This document shows, piece after piece, positions 11,315-22,369 of a stretch of 64,000 bases of DNA (its first letter is position 1; each line of letters begins with the position of its first letter). The notes beneath the pieces were generated by a model. It did not search any database. It worked only from the letters and a program-made list of their open reading frames with translations, and had not been told where the DNA came from. Origin of the DNA: Sthenelais limicola (lineage: Eukaryota > Annelida > Polychaeta > Phyllodocida > Sigalionidae); the NCBI GenBank assembly GCA_942159475.1, contig OW804102.1, positions 36,276,873 to 36,340,872 of the forward strand, in the 5' to 3' direction. The position numbers and the translations under genes are program-made.

Positions 11315-12065
11315 AGACGCGGGAGCGGCGGCGGCCTTCAATATAGCATGGCCCGATATTGGCTGTAAAACTCCATATTCATGAGCAAGTAAACTGCTCG
11401 TCTGTAGACGCTGAGCAGCTCCCATTCCTAGTTTAGACATTTGGCCTGATAAGATGGGAGCTGAAGACACCAGACAGCCCACATGTAGACCGACACAGAC
11501 AGCAGCCCCCAATAGCCCAACTCTAGAGCATAGAGGAAGCGATCCCAATCCTTTTTAGAAGCTTTTTAGACTTTGGCAAACATTGGAGTTTAATCCATTT
11601 ATGCCTATACAGCGACTCGTTCCATTTGTACTAGCAGCGCTCCCTGGGTGATAAAAGAGGCAATAGAAGCGTCTACTCAGAGGGTAATAAGGGAAGGGGG
11701 TGGGAGGGGGAGGAGGTAAAAGGGCATTGACCCAACTCAATCCTTTTCAAATCTTTCGTCTGGAGAGACAACAATTTCTGTCGTCTGAATATTTAATATA
11801 CCAACATTTTGAAAATCCCAGAAAATTATTTGTTTATGTCGATTAAATTTGATGAGTTTATAATGCATCATAATGTCGTAGGGCATGGCATGACTACATC
11901 TTAGAAGGCAATAAGAAATTTAACGATGTTATATTATATATACATGATATGCAAATTTGAGAAAACTGTGTTAGATGTATGACTTATTCATTATATTGTG
12001 TATACTATGAATTATTAAACTATTTGATTAACATGTGGAACAATGCATCACTAAGCTAAAGATTA
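11315..12065. other. unique stretch, chance open frames only
   Basis: The minus-strand frame over 11285-11548 looks like a signal peptide but begins with TTG, is closed upstream by a stop and runs into a family A end, so I reject it as a gene. The remainder is AT-rich. Confidence 0.45.
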
Positions 12066-12086
12066 CCCCCCCCCCCCCCCCCCCCC
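12066..12086. repeat. poly-C tract (21 bases)
   Basis: Uninterrupted homopolymer, one of many G/C homopolymers in the window. Confidence 0.95.
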
Positions 12087-12540
12087 ACCGCAGCTCCGCC
12101 TCCGAACTTATGAGCATATGAGTAGACTACACTTGGGCGTTGCCCGCGATCCATTTAAGAGGTAAGACGGCAGGGAAAGATGAGACAAATATTTGGTAAG
12201 TGGATAAAAGTGTTTTGTATATGAAGCACGATGGGGCACTAGTTTATCCTCCAGAACTGAAGGGAGATTTTGTTGAAACTGGCCTTGACTGACATCCCCC
12301 TATAGTAAATCGATATCAATTTACCCAGTCCACAGCCCACAATGTACTGCTGCTCTTTTCGTGGACCATTTAAACCCTTTATCGCCCAAATCCTCTTCAA
12401 AATGAAGCTTTTTTTCATTCCACTTCAGAGATTCCAGAGCAAATCCAGTCATAAATATTTATGAAAGGTAAGAGAGATATACGTCAAAAGCTGTGACCCT
12501 TTATTCTGGCGCTCGAAGCAAAGGGAAAAGCAATCTAAAG

Positions 12541-12567
12541 TTTTGGCGGGAAAGACTGCCGCCAAAA
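12541..12567. promoter_or_regulatory. inverted pair of E2F-like sites
   Basis: TTTTGGCGG (12541-12549) and CCGCCAAAA (12559-12567) are exact inverted repeats; the first continues as TTTTGGCGGGAAA, matching the E2F consensus. Function is inferred from the motif only. Confidence 0.4.
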
Positions 12568-12619
12568 TCTGGATCTCGTCTGCCTCAGTGATTTGTTACA
12601 CGCCACTGTTCTTTTGATG

Positions 12620-12787
12620 CCGCTGATTGGTGAATGGAAATGTCACGTGCTGTCAGAAAACTAGCCAATCACAGAGCTTTCGGCAAGCAGCCATTTTGCT
12701 ATTTCACTGACACATCTGAGTAGGGGATATTAGGGGTGATTTGCTGACATTTTCACCCCAATGCGGAGTACGACTTTTCCTATAAAT
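12620..12787 (+). promoter_or_regulatory. promoter-like motif cluster
   Basis: In order: inverted CCAAT (ATTGG, 12626-12630), E-box CACGTG (12644-12649), CCAAT (12665-12669), YY1-like CCATTTTG (12691-12698) and TATAAAT (12781-12787). The arrangement is compatible with a plus-strand promoter starting near 12810, but no coding exon is recognisable downstream, so this is a candidate only. Confidence 0.3.
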
Positions 12788-13386
12788 TGCTAAATCAACT
12801 CTCTCGTGCACTGGATTCTATCTATTTCGGGGGGAACGAATCTCATCACGCTTTTGAATTGGAAGACTCCTTGCCTGGTCTTTAGGCATATCAAAATGCA
12901 ATTTCACAGCGAATAGATGATATAAACACATTGAATAGAACTGGCATTCACTCAAATATACATCTGAAAGACAGCCAAAAATAAGATTCAGGCAAAAGAG
13001 CGAGGGACTGAGGACTGACACTGAATCGTGTTAACGGACCCTCCCCTCTTAGGTTCCCAGCCTCGCTCCTGGCGCGATCACAACAATCACCCAATTCCAA
13101 ACCATTCGTTTCATTAGTTCGCAACGACGCGGAGCGATATTTACCCGAATCTAAATGATAGGGCAGCGACAAGGCCGTAACTCGGCGCCAGGCGAAATAA
13201 TCCTCTCTGAAATCTTTCGGGAAATTAAGTCTGCGCAGGCGCGATGCAATCAGGAAATATTCATGGGGCGAATATATCCTGCGAACTGGCGGAAGTCATT
13301 AGAAAAGTTACTAAAGTCCCCTTGAGTGCGATGCAGATGAATGAACGAGAGTTTAATATAAACTCTGCCTAGGACACTTCTGTCGA
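12788..13386. other. single-copy, CpG-containing stretch
   Basis: Moderately GC-rich with GGCGCGATC, GGCGCCAGGC and GCGCAGGCGCGATGC clusters. Two short overlapping minus-strand frames (12818-13172) match nothing known. Possible continuation of the regulatory block at 12.5 kb. Confidence 0.35.
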
Positions 13387-13584
13387 CAGTCTAAGCTCAA
13401 AGCTGAGAGTCCCTTCAAACTGAGGCAAAACATCTGGCTCCAATCCACGAAATGCCATTATAATCCCATTAGGATAACTACTTAATGGCCTAGAAACGCC
13501 ATTAGCGCAGTAGGCGTCCAATCACTGACATACCATTGACATTCTTATCTGATCTGAGAGGCTCTAGGCTCTGAGCCTAGACTG
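13387..13584 (+). mobile_element. family A MITE (A3)
   Basis: CAGTCTAAGCTCAAAGCTGAG at the left and CTCTGAGCCTAGACTG at the right. It belongs to the subtype with GCTCAGAG-type ends and has a single internal CATTATAATCCCATTAGGA unit. Confidence 0.92.
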
Positions 13585-15289
13585 GAGTATATATATTCAA
13601 CTCTGCCTATAAAAAAAAAGAAAACTTCTGTCAAGTTCTATTAACCAGTTGGCCTTTTAATTAGAGCAGTGGCATCCGTCGATGCCAAATTGCCATCGTC
13701 TATTATTCTAGCAGAAGCAAATTGTCATCATCGCTTAATAGTGCGCCGCCTTTTTCTCCCCCATAGCTGACCGCCATTTGGAGAGTTGGGTTCTTTTATA
13801 TTTACGTTTTTCTCCCCACTCTAATGATGAGTTTAATTAAATGGTTTCATCTTTTAAGCGAATCCTTTTAACTCGTTCGCCCGCCTAGGCGATAACATCT
13901 CTGATACCATATAGCACCCATCTGCCAACAAGCAAAAGGGCTTTGAAAAATGCTAGAGAAATCATTAAAGGTTATTATCTTTTCATGAGCATTTGGTTAT
14001 TAGACAATCCAGAGAAATGACAGGATGTTGAAGTAGGTAGACGACGTTAGAGCAGCCATTTTTTTAAAAGAGAAACCTGGTCGTCACTTTCCAGTAGTCA
14101 TTCAAGTTCCATAGATATCGGTAATTGGGCCAGAGGACTGAGTTTTTAGGTTCATTCTCCCCTTACTGAGTACTCCAACTCTCGGAGCTCTCAGAGAAAA
14201 AAGTAAATTTTTGACAGCTGTAATCTTTGTCATCTTGACGCTCCTAGACATTTGTTGCCCAAGGCTACAACAATTTAAGGCCAAGGCAATCAAGTGGGAG
14301 GTTCTAGCAACTCCTGTCAGTTTTAATTGGCTAAATCATTGTTTAAATTACATTGTTCCTCTGTAAGGAAAAGGTGATGACAATATAATTGCATCAAGAG
14401 CTGTGTTGAGGAGTTAATCAAATATTAAAATCGGAATATCCTTTCTAGATAATCAAGTTTTTTTTCTATCAGGGGAAAATGGAATTCAATATTTTGGCCT
14501 TGTAAATGGACGAGTACAAAGCAGCGCCATCTCTTGTGCAGCGCAGGAATTAGCAAGCAGACGACATTCGGAAAGGAGCCGTAAAGAGGAGGAAGTCACT
14601 TTTACGACACTTGAAACGGGAGCAAATATTTGATAAAGAGCTGACTCATGGTCACCTCGCCACCCTCTCCAGGCTTAATCAAGAGCAAGTTTTGTTCCCC
14701 AGCCACAAAGGCAAACAGTACAAGAGGAAAAAGATCTTGATTCACGCTCAAAAGCCACTCTTGAAGGAGATGAGCGCGACAAAATGGCGGAAATTTCGCT
14801 GAGTCATGACGAGATTAAAGATCTCAATTGAACAACCGTTAACAGATGTAGAATTCCTTTGTATCCTTCCTTATGGCTTTCTCGTTCACCATCATGGTTT
14901 CTTCAGAGAGGATTTACTAAGTGGCCGTTTGTGATCTACTTTTGTGCTTGAGAATAAAAGTATTATGCAATAATTGATGTGTTTACCACAAACAATTGAC
15001 CCTTCATGATATATTTCGTGCATTGTTTTTTAATCAAGGTCAAAAGCTGGAAATATTCCACTAAATACTTCACGGTCACCATAACTCATACCAATGAGGA
15101 TAAATTAAGAATTTTCGGTGACACAGATGAGTTGGATAGAGATGAATGTCAACTCCTTAATTGCCAACGCGCCATATTTGTTACATGTTGTATCCATGTA
15201 ATGCCAACTGCAAATTCCTTTCCAAATGTAACACTCGGGGAGCTCCCCACTCTCTCTCCTCCATTTAAAGGTGCATCCTTAGCTAGCGT
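13585..15289. other. single-copy stretch with homeodomain-like, YY1 and AP-1 motifs
   Basis: About 1.7 kb free of repeats. It holds TTTAATTA and TTTAATTAAA cores (13659, 13830), CGCCATTTGG, GCAGACGACATT (14557-14568), AAAATGGCGG (14781-14790) and TGAGTCAT (14800-14807). A 63-codon lysine-rich frame (14611-14802) is unrecognised. I regard the stretch as candidate regulatory DNA. Confidence 0.35.
14557..14568. promoter_or_regulatory. recurrent motif GCAGACGACATT
   Basis: One occurrence of the motif described in the findings; it follows a GC-rich GCAGCGCAGG segment in single-copy DNA. Confidence 0.4.
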
Positions 15290-15600
15290 CGATACAAATT
15301 TTAAGAATTTCTACTTTTCATTACATTATTTTTCAACCCATCTAAGGTCAGTTGACCAAAATCTTGGTGGATTTCACATGCTTTTGCTAAATGTCCACAT
15401 ATGTATTTTGGTGACCCGCCGAAATCATTCGCTACGGTTGCTTCACTTATTATCGCTCACCGGCGATTGTATTCTTACGGCCGATTTGACTTCAAATTTG
15501 TTTATGACCATCAACAGCAGCAAAATATTGATAAATTCAGTCTTAGATCACAATATGAGTAAACTCTCTGGTCATAAAAACCGAGACTGCAACTTTAAAT
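15290..15600 (+). repeat. diverged paralogous segment, copy 2 (pairs with 5800-6030)
   Basis: Carries the same ordered blocks as copy 1 (TTTTAAGAATTTC, a CAGTTGACCAA block, AAATGTCCACAT, ACAGCAGCAAAATATTGATA, AATTCAGTC, GTCATAAAAACCGAGACTGCA). It lies inside an ATG-started 198-codon frame (15006-15602) that shows no known domain. Copy 1 is interrupted by stops and frame-shifting indels in the matching frame, arguing against coding. Confidence 0.6.
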
Positions 15601-15602
15601 GA

Positions 15603-16137
15603 GCTAAAACTCAATTCCTATCAAACCATCTGATAGGCCAATAACCGAAAGTCCATTTTCCACGGGGCTTTCATCCAGGAGCGCACGGGCATATCTCTGT
15701 GATCAAGCATCCAATTTGAATTTAGTCGCAAAATTATCGCCAAACTCCCCCATTTTAACTGCAACTGGGAGAGCGAAAAAACACCCCCCAACTCAAAGTC
15801 TCAATTAGAAATCGGGCGAGAGATGGGCAAACGAGTCGAACACGTGGATAGATTTTTAGCTGGTTTCACTGATGCAGTAATAAACAGCAAATTGCGTTAG
15901 TCAGGTTGCGCCAAGGGGAATAATATGTTGGTCAAATAATCAAATGGACCGGCGTCAAAATTCCCTTTCAAAAACAGGATGGAAATTAATATTTGCCGGT
16001 GCTGTAACTTGATCAAAGGTGTTTGAATATCATTAGGACGTCTCATAGCCCAATCTGCCGAGGGTTACATTTCAAACATTGTTTAATATAAGGTCTGAGA
16101 CAGGGTGCTTTAAAATCTGGATATTATTATCCGTATA
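15603..16137. other. unique stretch without a recognised feature
   Basis: Single-copy DNA with short G/C-containing patches (GGGCGAGAGATGGGC near 15813). No gene or repeat identified. Confidence 0.4.
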
Positions 16138-16252
16138 CAATCTAGGCTCAGAGCTGAGAGAGTTCCTCCAAACTGAGGGAATGAATGCCTCTCGGTTCAA
16201 AACACGAAATGCCATTATAATTCCATTAGGGACTCCAGGGCCAGGAAATCCC
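16138..16252 (+). mobile_element. family A MITE (A4), right part missing
   Basis: CAATCTAGGCTCAGAGCTGAG starts the copy; homology stops after the single CATTATAATTCCATTAGG unit and CCAGGGCCAGGAAA. A P95 element lies 38 bp further on. Confidence 0.85.
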
Positions 16253-16289
16253 ACCTGTGCTCCTACCTCTATCCCTTCCCACACTACAC

Positions 16290-16384
16290 TACACTCTGTT
16301 CGAGACCTACTTATAGAAAACATCAAAGCGACCCAATGGTAACCCTACGGCAAGACGCTCCAAGTAGATCTCAAATAGAGTGTA
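16290..16384. mobile_element. P95 palindromic MITE, copy 1 (95 bp including TA ends)
   Basis: TACACTCTGTTCGAGACCTAC at one end and GTAGATCTCAAATAGAGTGTA at the other. The central AAGCGACCCAATGGTAACCC is shared with the other copies. The terminal TA on both sides fits a TA target duplication as made by Tc1/mariner transposases. Confidence 0.93.
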
Positions 16385-16541
16385 TGAAAGTATAAAACAA
16401 AGGCATGGCACATAAGTACACTGATACTGCATTATTTTTCAAGAAAAAAAGTGTTCTCGTCATTCATGTTCAATATATTCGATTTACAATTTTTTAAAGG
16501 AAAATCAATTAACTTTTTCCACCAGGGATATAACTCCATTG

Positions 16542-16745
16542 CACTCTAGGTCCAAACCCTCAGATCAGATAAGTATGGTAATACAGCCTACTTCACTAAT
16601 CGGTTTTCTCGCCTAGGACTCGGTGTTTTAATGAGAATATAATGAAATGTTGCAGTCTTAATGGAATTATAATGGCACTTTGCGGTTAGAGGCGACAGGC
16701 TTTCCCTTCGTTTGAAGGGACTCTCTCAACTTTGGGCCTAGACTG
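16542..16745 (-). mobile_element. family A MITE (A5, 204 bp)
   Basis: Full-length reverse copy beginning CACTCTAGGTCCAAACCC and ending TTTGGGCCTAGACTG, bounded by a perfect ATTG duplication (16538-16541, 16746-16749). Confidence 0.96.
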
Positions 16746-16897
16746 ATTGAATAAACATCACGCCAAAGCGATATACACGTACAACAACAAAAACAAGAGC
16801 AACAGAAACTGGGGCACATTTAAACGGAGCACATGAATTATCACACGGTTAATTAAGAAATACTATTCCCCCAAGCAAGGCCATGCCAAACGTTCAC

Positions 16898-17129
16898 GGG
16901 TCAAACCCTCAGAAAACATACAATCGACAGCTCTACACATCTAACAAATTCTCCTCAATACGACTGAAAATGATAAACACTAGGTATATCTGAGTATATA
17001 ATTGGGATATTTCCTTGCTTAAAGAAAAGCTCTGTTCGGTTCACGTTTTGAAACTAATTTTTATCTTAAATTTGGATTATTTCAGAGGATTGGTGACGGC
17101 GAATTGTACATATTCTGACGACCCGACCC
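16898..17129 (+). mobile_element. family B element, diverged
   Basis: GGGTCAAACCCTCAGAAAAC at the left, GAATTGTACATATTCTGACG and ACCCGACCCC at the right, with internal CTAGGTATATCTGAGTATAT and GAGGATTGGTGACGG. Confidence 0.88.
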
Positions 17130-17510
17130 CGTGGACATATAACCTCCCATCTAATCTATCAATCCCTGATACATCTTACATCAGGTTTATTTGCCGGGTG
17201 CTTTAAGGTTAAGTACATGTGTTGATCCAAGAGGGACTTTTTAAAGCTGGTCTATATTTAACGGCCGGCTGCTATCTTCTATGGGGGCATACTGTGTTGT
17301 TTCTGCTGGATCTTTATGATGCCTAGGTTGTCAATAACTCCAGTCCAGATCGCTGGATCCCGGGTCGACCAGATCATGCGAAGGATATAAGCAAGGTTGC
17401 AATTGACCGAGATGAGGGGGGGGGGGGGGGGGCGTGGGGGATGGGCGGGGGATACCTTTCTATATATACCTAAGTAAGATGCAGGGCACAAATTTAAACC
17501 TTAAACCCTA
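17130..17510. other. unique stretch with poly-G tract
   Basis: Includes a 17-base G run (17416-17432). No gene seen. Confidence 0.4.
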
Positions 17511-17726
17511 CAGTCTAGATCCAAACCCTCAGATCAGATAAGAATAGTATGTCAGTGATTGGACGCGTACTTCGCTAATCGGTTTCCTGGCCTAGGACTA
17601 GGCGGTCTAATGGGATTATAATGTCACTTTGTGGCCTTAATGGAATTATAATGGCACTTTGTGGTTTTGAGCGAGAGGCTTTCCCTCCGTTTGAAGGGAC
17701 TCTCTCTTATCTTTGGGCCTGGATTG
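17511..17726 (-). mobile_element. family A MITE (A6)
   Basis: CAGTCTAGATCCAAACCCTC to TTTGGGCCTGGATTG; internal units read in reverse (ATGGGATTATAATGTCACTT, then ATGGAATTATAATGGCACTT). Confidence 0.94.
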
Positions 17727-17762
17727 CACTCAAGAAATCTCCAATAATGACTTTCCCGGTCC

Positions 17763-17852
17763 TATAATGGCATTTTGCGGTTTGGAGCCAAAAGAGGCTT
17801 TCCCTCAATTTGAAGGGACTCTTGTCAGCTCTGAGCCTAGACAATCAGAGTG
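17763..17852 (-). mobile_element. family A fragment (A7)
   Basis: TATAATGGCATTTTGCGGTT to GCTCTGAGCCTAGAC: the one-sided remainder of a GCTCTGAG-subtype copy, 37 bp after A6. Confidence 0.88.
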
Positions 17853-18070
17853 TTATCCACAGCTGTAGTGCATCGCTTTCCGCAAGCCCATGAGTAAGAG
17901 CACACAGGAGGAAAGGGTGAGGGGGGAGCATATCAGATAACAAGGATCACCTTATCGCGTTATCTGATGCGCCTTTTACTAGCGTCGGGTGGAGCCGAGA
18001 CAAGTGCGATCCCTGTGTCGCCTAACACTGACGTGACGGGCGGCAGGTCGCCTTTCACGCGACAGGTCGC
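17853..18070. other. unique GC-richer stretch
   Basis: Contains a short tandem GACGGGCGGCAGGTCGCC / CGCGACAGGTCGCC just before a family B element. No gene seen. Confidence 0.4.
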
Positions 18071-18290
18071 CTTCAGGACATGTACAATCGCCAGCTCTAC
18101 ACATTCAGTAAATTCTTCTAAAAAAAAAAGATAAATACTAGCTTCATCTAGTGGGTATATTTGGTATGCATTGATTCGAATATGTTCAGTTTTGTTGAAC
18201 TGTATTTCGAGGCTAATTTCTGTCTTAAATTCGTTCTGTTTGATAGGATTTGTGAGGGCGAATTGTACATTTTCTGATGAACTGACTCTT
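18071..18290 (+). mobile_element. family B element, left tip degraded
   Basis: ACATGTACAATCGCCAGCTC, then ATTCAGTAAATTC, and at the right GGCGAATTGTACATTTTCTG. The first bases of the left terminal repeat are lost. Confidence 0.85.
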
Positions 18291-18323
18291 GATGTGTGTT
18301 TCTGCTACACTCGACTCTTCCTG

Positions 18324-18337
18324 AAATGTCGTCTGCC
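18324..18337. promoter_or_regulatory. recurrent motif AAATGTCGTCTGCC
   Basis: Reverse-strand form of GCAGACGACATTT, 24 bp from a CTCF-like site. Confidence 0.4.
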
Positions 18338-18360
18338 ACACTGTGAGTTGCCTGATCCCG

Positions 18361-18376
18361 CCTGTAGAGGGCGACG
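18361..18376. promoter_or_regulatory. CTCF-like site
   Basis: CCTGTAGAGGGCGACG differs at one position from the animal CTCF core CCASYAGRKGGCR. Occupancy cannot be judged from sequence. Confidence 0.4.
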
Positions 18377-18972
18377 CGGTATCGTAGAGGTGACACTTGA
18401 AGGGGTTTGGCGGTCAAGGAGGGGAAGAGGTTGAGAGGGGAATATCTATTTATGTCGTTTAATCTGGGTTTGGTTGGATGGACCGAGGGAACCAGGGCCA
18501 TGCAGCAGTCCTGTCCAGAAAGCCACATTCATCGAGAGTTGCAGTTCACCGCATACAGCAACAAACTTAACCACAGACTAATGGGAAACACCTGACCCGT
18601 AAAAGTTAGGGCTTTCTGGAAAGGACTGCGCTCTTCACATGAACAAGGGAATAATGATGACGTAGGAAATTCCTGCAAATGCAAGAAAATGTGAGAAAAT
18701 GCACCTACTGAACATACAGGTATCAATCAAGTTACTGCAGACTATGAACTCACCTGAAAATCATAAGAGACATAATATTAGACATTTGAACAGTGACAAC
18801 TTAATGAATACAGGTTTCTTCAATTTCATCCTCCTGCAGATTATTGACGAATATCTGAGTGAGTGAGAAAGACCACAAAACCAGGTAGAATTATAATGTA
18901 ACAACAGATGCTTTAAATTAACTAACAAATACCGAAGTTTGAAGTTGTGGTGTTTTTCGTCATAAGAAAATC
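18377..18972. other. unique stretch without established feature
   Basis: Short overlapping frames on both strands to 18726, none recognisable; AT-rich afterwards. Confidence 0.4.
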
Positions 18973-19152
18973 AGAGTCTATCAAGATGAGATAATAACTT
19001 CCTATACGTGATTGGACGCCTACTGCACTAATCAAATGATTTTACTGGCCTAGGAGTGAGCGTCCTAATATCATTATGATAACATTTTGCGGTTTGGATC
19101 GAGAGGCTTTCCCTCAGTTTGGAGGGACTCTCTCAACTCGGAGCCTAGACTG
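18973..19152 (-). mobile_element. family A MITE (A8), left end decayed
   Basis: The right side is intact (TTTCCCTCAGTTTGGAGGGA through GAGCCTAGACTG). The left side is recognisable only as CAGAGTCTAT...GATGAGATAA and GATTGGACGCCTACTGC. Confidence 0.85.
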
Positions 19153-19379
19153 TAAAATATACCACCAGAACCAATGTGAAGTTGCTTGTCAAATTATCTC
19201 TGCCTCCTCCCTCCGCCTGCCTCAGTCCAACACCTGCCCAGAGCTGCTGGTTACATTAACTAGGCTGGTTGTTGGTATTTTTATTTACTTTCAAGAGTGG
19301 CAAGGCATGCTCTGAGATCTTCCTAAAGCACGCTTCAAGCTTCCAAACAAACACACGACCAGCTGGGGATTGCTTTAAA

Positions 19380-19465
19380 AGGGGGAGGTTGGGGGGGGGG
19401 GGGTACACGGAGAGAGGGGAGGGGAGGAGGAGGAGGAGGAGGAAGAGGAGGAAGAGGAGGAGGGG
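19380..19465. repeat. G-run and GGA-rich tract
   Basis: A long G homopolymer followed by GGAGGA/GGAAGA repeats, giving arginine/glutamate-rich chance frames. Confidence 0.85.
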
Positions 19466-19645
19466 AAGAGTGAGTGAGACTGGTTGCTTTACGCCCTTAT
19501 CAACACATTGAAAGGTTATATCAAGGGCGGGAGAGCTGAGAGGGAGGCAATTTATGATTATACCCAGGAAATAGAAATAGAGAAGAAGGGAGAGAGAGAC
19601 AGAGAAAAGAGACCGAAAGGCACTTTATGGTCATACCCAGGACCA
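19466..19645 (+). repeat. dispersed repeat H, copy 1 (inverted relative to 22370-22670)
   Basis: GAGTGAGTGAGACTGGTTGC, TTTACGCCCTTATCAACACA, GGTTATATCAAGGGCGGGAG and GGTCATACCCAGGACC all recur, reverse complemented and in mirrored order, at 22370-22670. A GA-rich interior separates two copies of an ATGATTATACCCAGGA-type block. Confidence 0.88.
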
Positions 19646-20447
19646 TGGAGAGGGGAAGAGGGAGGCAGACAGGAGGGAGGCAGACAGAGGGGAGGGGAGA
19701 GGGGAGTGGGAAGGGGAAGGCAGGGAGAGAGCGGAGGGGGGGGGGGGGGGAGAGACAGGAGAGCTAAGCTACTCTTTCCGAATATCAGTGGTGCATCTTT
19801 AGCATGAATGATGAATCCTTGGGATAAAATCCCTCCTCGTTATATAACATTATACTCAGAAATCTCTTCCATCCACAACGGACCTACAATTTAAGGTATC
19901 AAAACTTCCAGAGCATCTCAATCATTCAAGTATAACAATCGAAATGGGAAAAAATAATTGAAAAAGAAATTAATATAATATTATGAGAAATTAATATATG
20001 AGTCAATAGTTTATGTTATTATCTATAAGTTAATAACATGCATGAATAATGATTATGAGTAATTCAGTAGAAAAAGCCCCCTCCCCCATCTCCTTTTCCT
20101 CCTATACCGCCCCCCCCCCGCCTCCTCCTCTTCTATTCGCCATTTCCCCTGGAGCTACTACAGACAGATCTCAAACCCTGATGCTGGATCACGTCACTAC
20201 TACAGTGTCTTGATCAAGATAAGAAAAGTTAAATATAAATAATTCCTCCACTGAGAAAAAAAATATCAGATAAATAAATCAAGATGGAAAAACACAGTGT
20301 TAAAAGGGGCCAGTTGCTATTTTGATGGAACGGTTGCATGTTGAAAGTGTCGAAAAAGGTTACACTTTTCAAGGTTGAATCTATCCTAGATAATAATTTA
20401 TTCAACAGACAAGTGGCCAATGAGTCTTCTCGGGGAGGAATCGTAAT
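19646..20447. other. purine-rich tract followed by AT-rich unique DNA
   Basis: 19646-19760 is GGGA/GGCAGACAGG-rich and ends in a G run (about 19735-19750); a poly-C tract lies near 20110. No gene recognised. Confidence 0.5.
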
Positions 20448-20553
20448 GGGCCTAGTCCACTAAGCCGATTCTCGTGCGATTGTTAGAGAATTTAGTGGAA
20501 AAGAGTCCTCTGCGGCGCAAAATCGCATGAGATTCGGCTTGGTGGATAGGCCC
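20448..20553. mobile_element. family D palindromic MITE, copy 1
   Basis: GGGCCTAGTCCACTAAGCCG at the left and CGGCTTGGTGGATAGGCCC at the right are terminal inverted repeats; the inner GATTCTCGTGCGATT / AAATCGCATGAGATT continues the pairing. Second copy at 49731-49825. Confidence 0.9.
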
Positions 20554-21060
20554 TTGAGGGTCAAATTTTCTGAGAATGTACATTCGGGATCTCCCTGTGG
20601 GACATTATTTTCTGGAAATTGTACCGATTGGTGTCTATTGATATACAACGATTGACTTTCTTAAAATAATATTTTCTAAAGAGTTTCTCTTATACATGGA
20701 GAGAAAATCTATGAAGAATTGATTTTCACAAATCATTTAAGAGGGGAAAATGACCGATGTTTTTTTTCTTAATGGTTCGTTGATTGATAATGTGTAAGAA
20801 ATTTCTGGTCATTTTGAAAAGTCTGGAGTATGGTGGATTCAAGAATATGAATATGTCAAGACTTCATGGTTACAGAACAAAAGGACAATTTAATCCCATT
20901 CGACAAGGAAAACCGTGTGGTCAGGACGTGGAATGTTTGAGGAGTGACCAATAGGTAGCTGTCAGATGACCGCAACGGCGGGAAAGGTGATTCAGGTGTC
21001 ACCCCACATATATTTGTATATATTATATATTCATATATAATATTCCACATATTCCTAGGG
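20554..21060. other. AT-rich unique stretch
   Basis: A short family B-like end (GGGTCAAATTTTCTGAGAAT) begins at 20558 but is not followed by the family B body. No gene seen. Confidence 0.4.
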
Positions 21061-21170
21061 AGGGGGGGCAGGAGCAGGCAGAGGAGGGGGAGGAAGAAAA
21101 GGAGCAGGAGCAGGAGGGGCAGTATGTGTTTGTGGTGGGGGTGGATGAGGCAGAGGAGCAGGAGCAGGAG
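21061..21170. repeat. degenerate GGAGCA/GGA-rich tract
   Basis: AGGAGCAGGAGCAGGAGG-type runs separated by a GT-rich spacer, related in unit to the array at 7879-7950. Confidence 0.75.
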
Positions 21171-22023
21171 GTATAGTACATAAGTAGATAGAGAAGTCAC
21201 AAAGAAATAGGTTCATGGATATGTCAGCACTTGGCACAGTGGTGACATTGTAAAGAGTGCCTTCGTAAAAAGACAAGAGGACTGAGATAGGTAGCTACAA
21301 TAGAGCTCGCTAAATCACCCGATCTTATCAAGGCTACAGATCACTTTGTTAGAGATCCCCTCAGTCGACCTGCAACTCTACCGTTGCGTCAACAATTCGC
21401 TAATGATAAAAAAATAAAACGGACCGAAAACTCAATATCAAGAAATAAAGAAGAAGAGTCAATGGATAGATAGAGCTATATAGAGAGCTAAAGAAACATT
21501 CACCAAATTGAGTGGAGTGTAACAAATCGTTACAGCAGCATTTTGGATCAGGACCAAAAGGTTTACAATCGTCACAATTGTTGTTAAAAACATCACTGCC
21601 GACTGTTTACCATCCGAATAACAGATGAACGAGGTCCTTAGGTGTTATAGTAAATATCTCCCATTAGTAAATGTCGTCTAAAAAGGTTTCCTGAATTTGT
21701 AAAAATAAAAAAAAGTATATTTAAGAAGTATTTATTATAAGTATTTTATTCCAGCGTGTATATTTCTAGATAAACCGCTATTGATTTCCTTCAAGCGATA
21801 TTTCCTTCACAAAAAAATTGCTTCCATATAACATAGCCATCGGATCAAGGTCAGGGGAGACAGATGAAGGGGTTTCAGACGCAGCTGTTGTAGTATGCAA
21901 CCCCCCCCCCCCCTGCACACACACACCTACCCCCTGTTCCTTATTTGTTACAGAAAGTCTCTCTTTAGTTCTCAAGATGAAATATCACCCTTGAAGGCCA
22001 CATCCAGCAATGAAGGAGGGTAG
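21171..22023. other. AT-rich unique stretch
   Basis: Contains AAATGTCGTCTA (21669-21680), a weak form of the recurrent motif, and a C run near 21901 followed by CA repeats. No gene seen. Confidence 0.4.
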
Positions 22024-22270
22024 GAGGACTAGATAGGGTGGGGGTGGAGGAAGAGAGAGGGGGGGGGGAGAGGAAGAGAGAGAGAGGAAGGGGGAGATAG
22101 TGGGGGGGAGAGAAAGAGAAATAAAGAAAGAGGAAGAGAGAGAGGGAGAGAGAGGGGGGAGAGAAATGGGGGAGGTAGCGATGAAAAGCAGGTCGAGAGG
22201 GAGACAGGGAGGTGGGAAGAGAGACAGAGCGAAAGAGAGGACAAGAAAGGGGAGGAGATGGAGGGGAGGA
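22024..22270. repeat. GA-rich polypurine tract
   Basis: Almost pure purine on the plus strand (GAGAGAGG, GGGGGGAGAG). The open frames on both strands here are composition artefacts. Confidence 0.9.
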
Positions 22271-22369
22271 AGAGGGGAAGATTAAAAAAACACAATGTGT
22301 TAATTGGTGTTTAGCCCCAAATCACAAACACTTACAAAACACTTCACATTACATCCGTAATGTTTATTG

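Noticed and set aside
11285..11548. Minus-strand frame resembling a signal peptide
   Set aside because: It begins with TTG, not ATG, has a stop just upstream, and its end overlaps a decayed family A terminus.
15006..15602. Longest ATG-started open frame in repeat-free DNA (198 codons)
   Set aside because: No recognisable domain and no splice context. Its 3' part is homologous to 5.80-6.03 kb, where the frame is broken by stops and indels.
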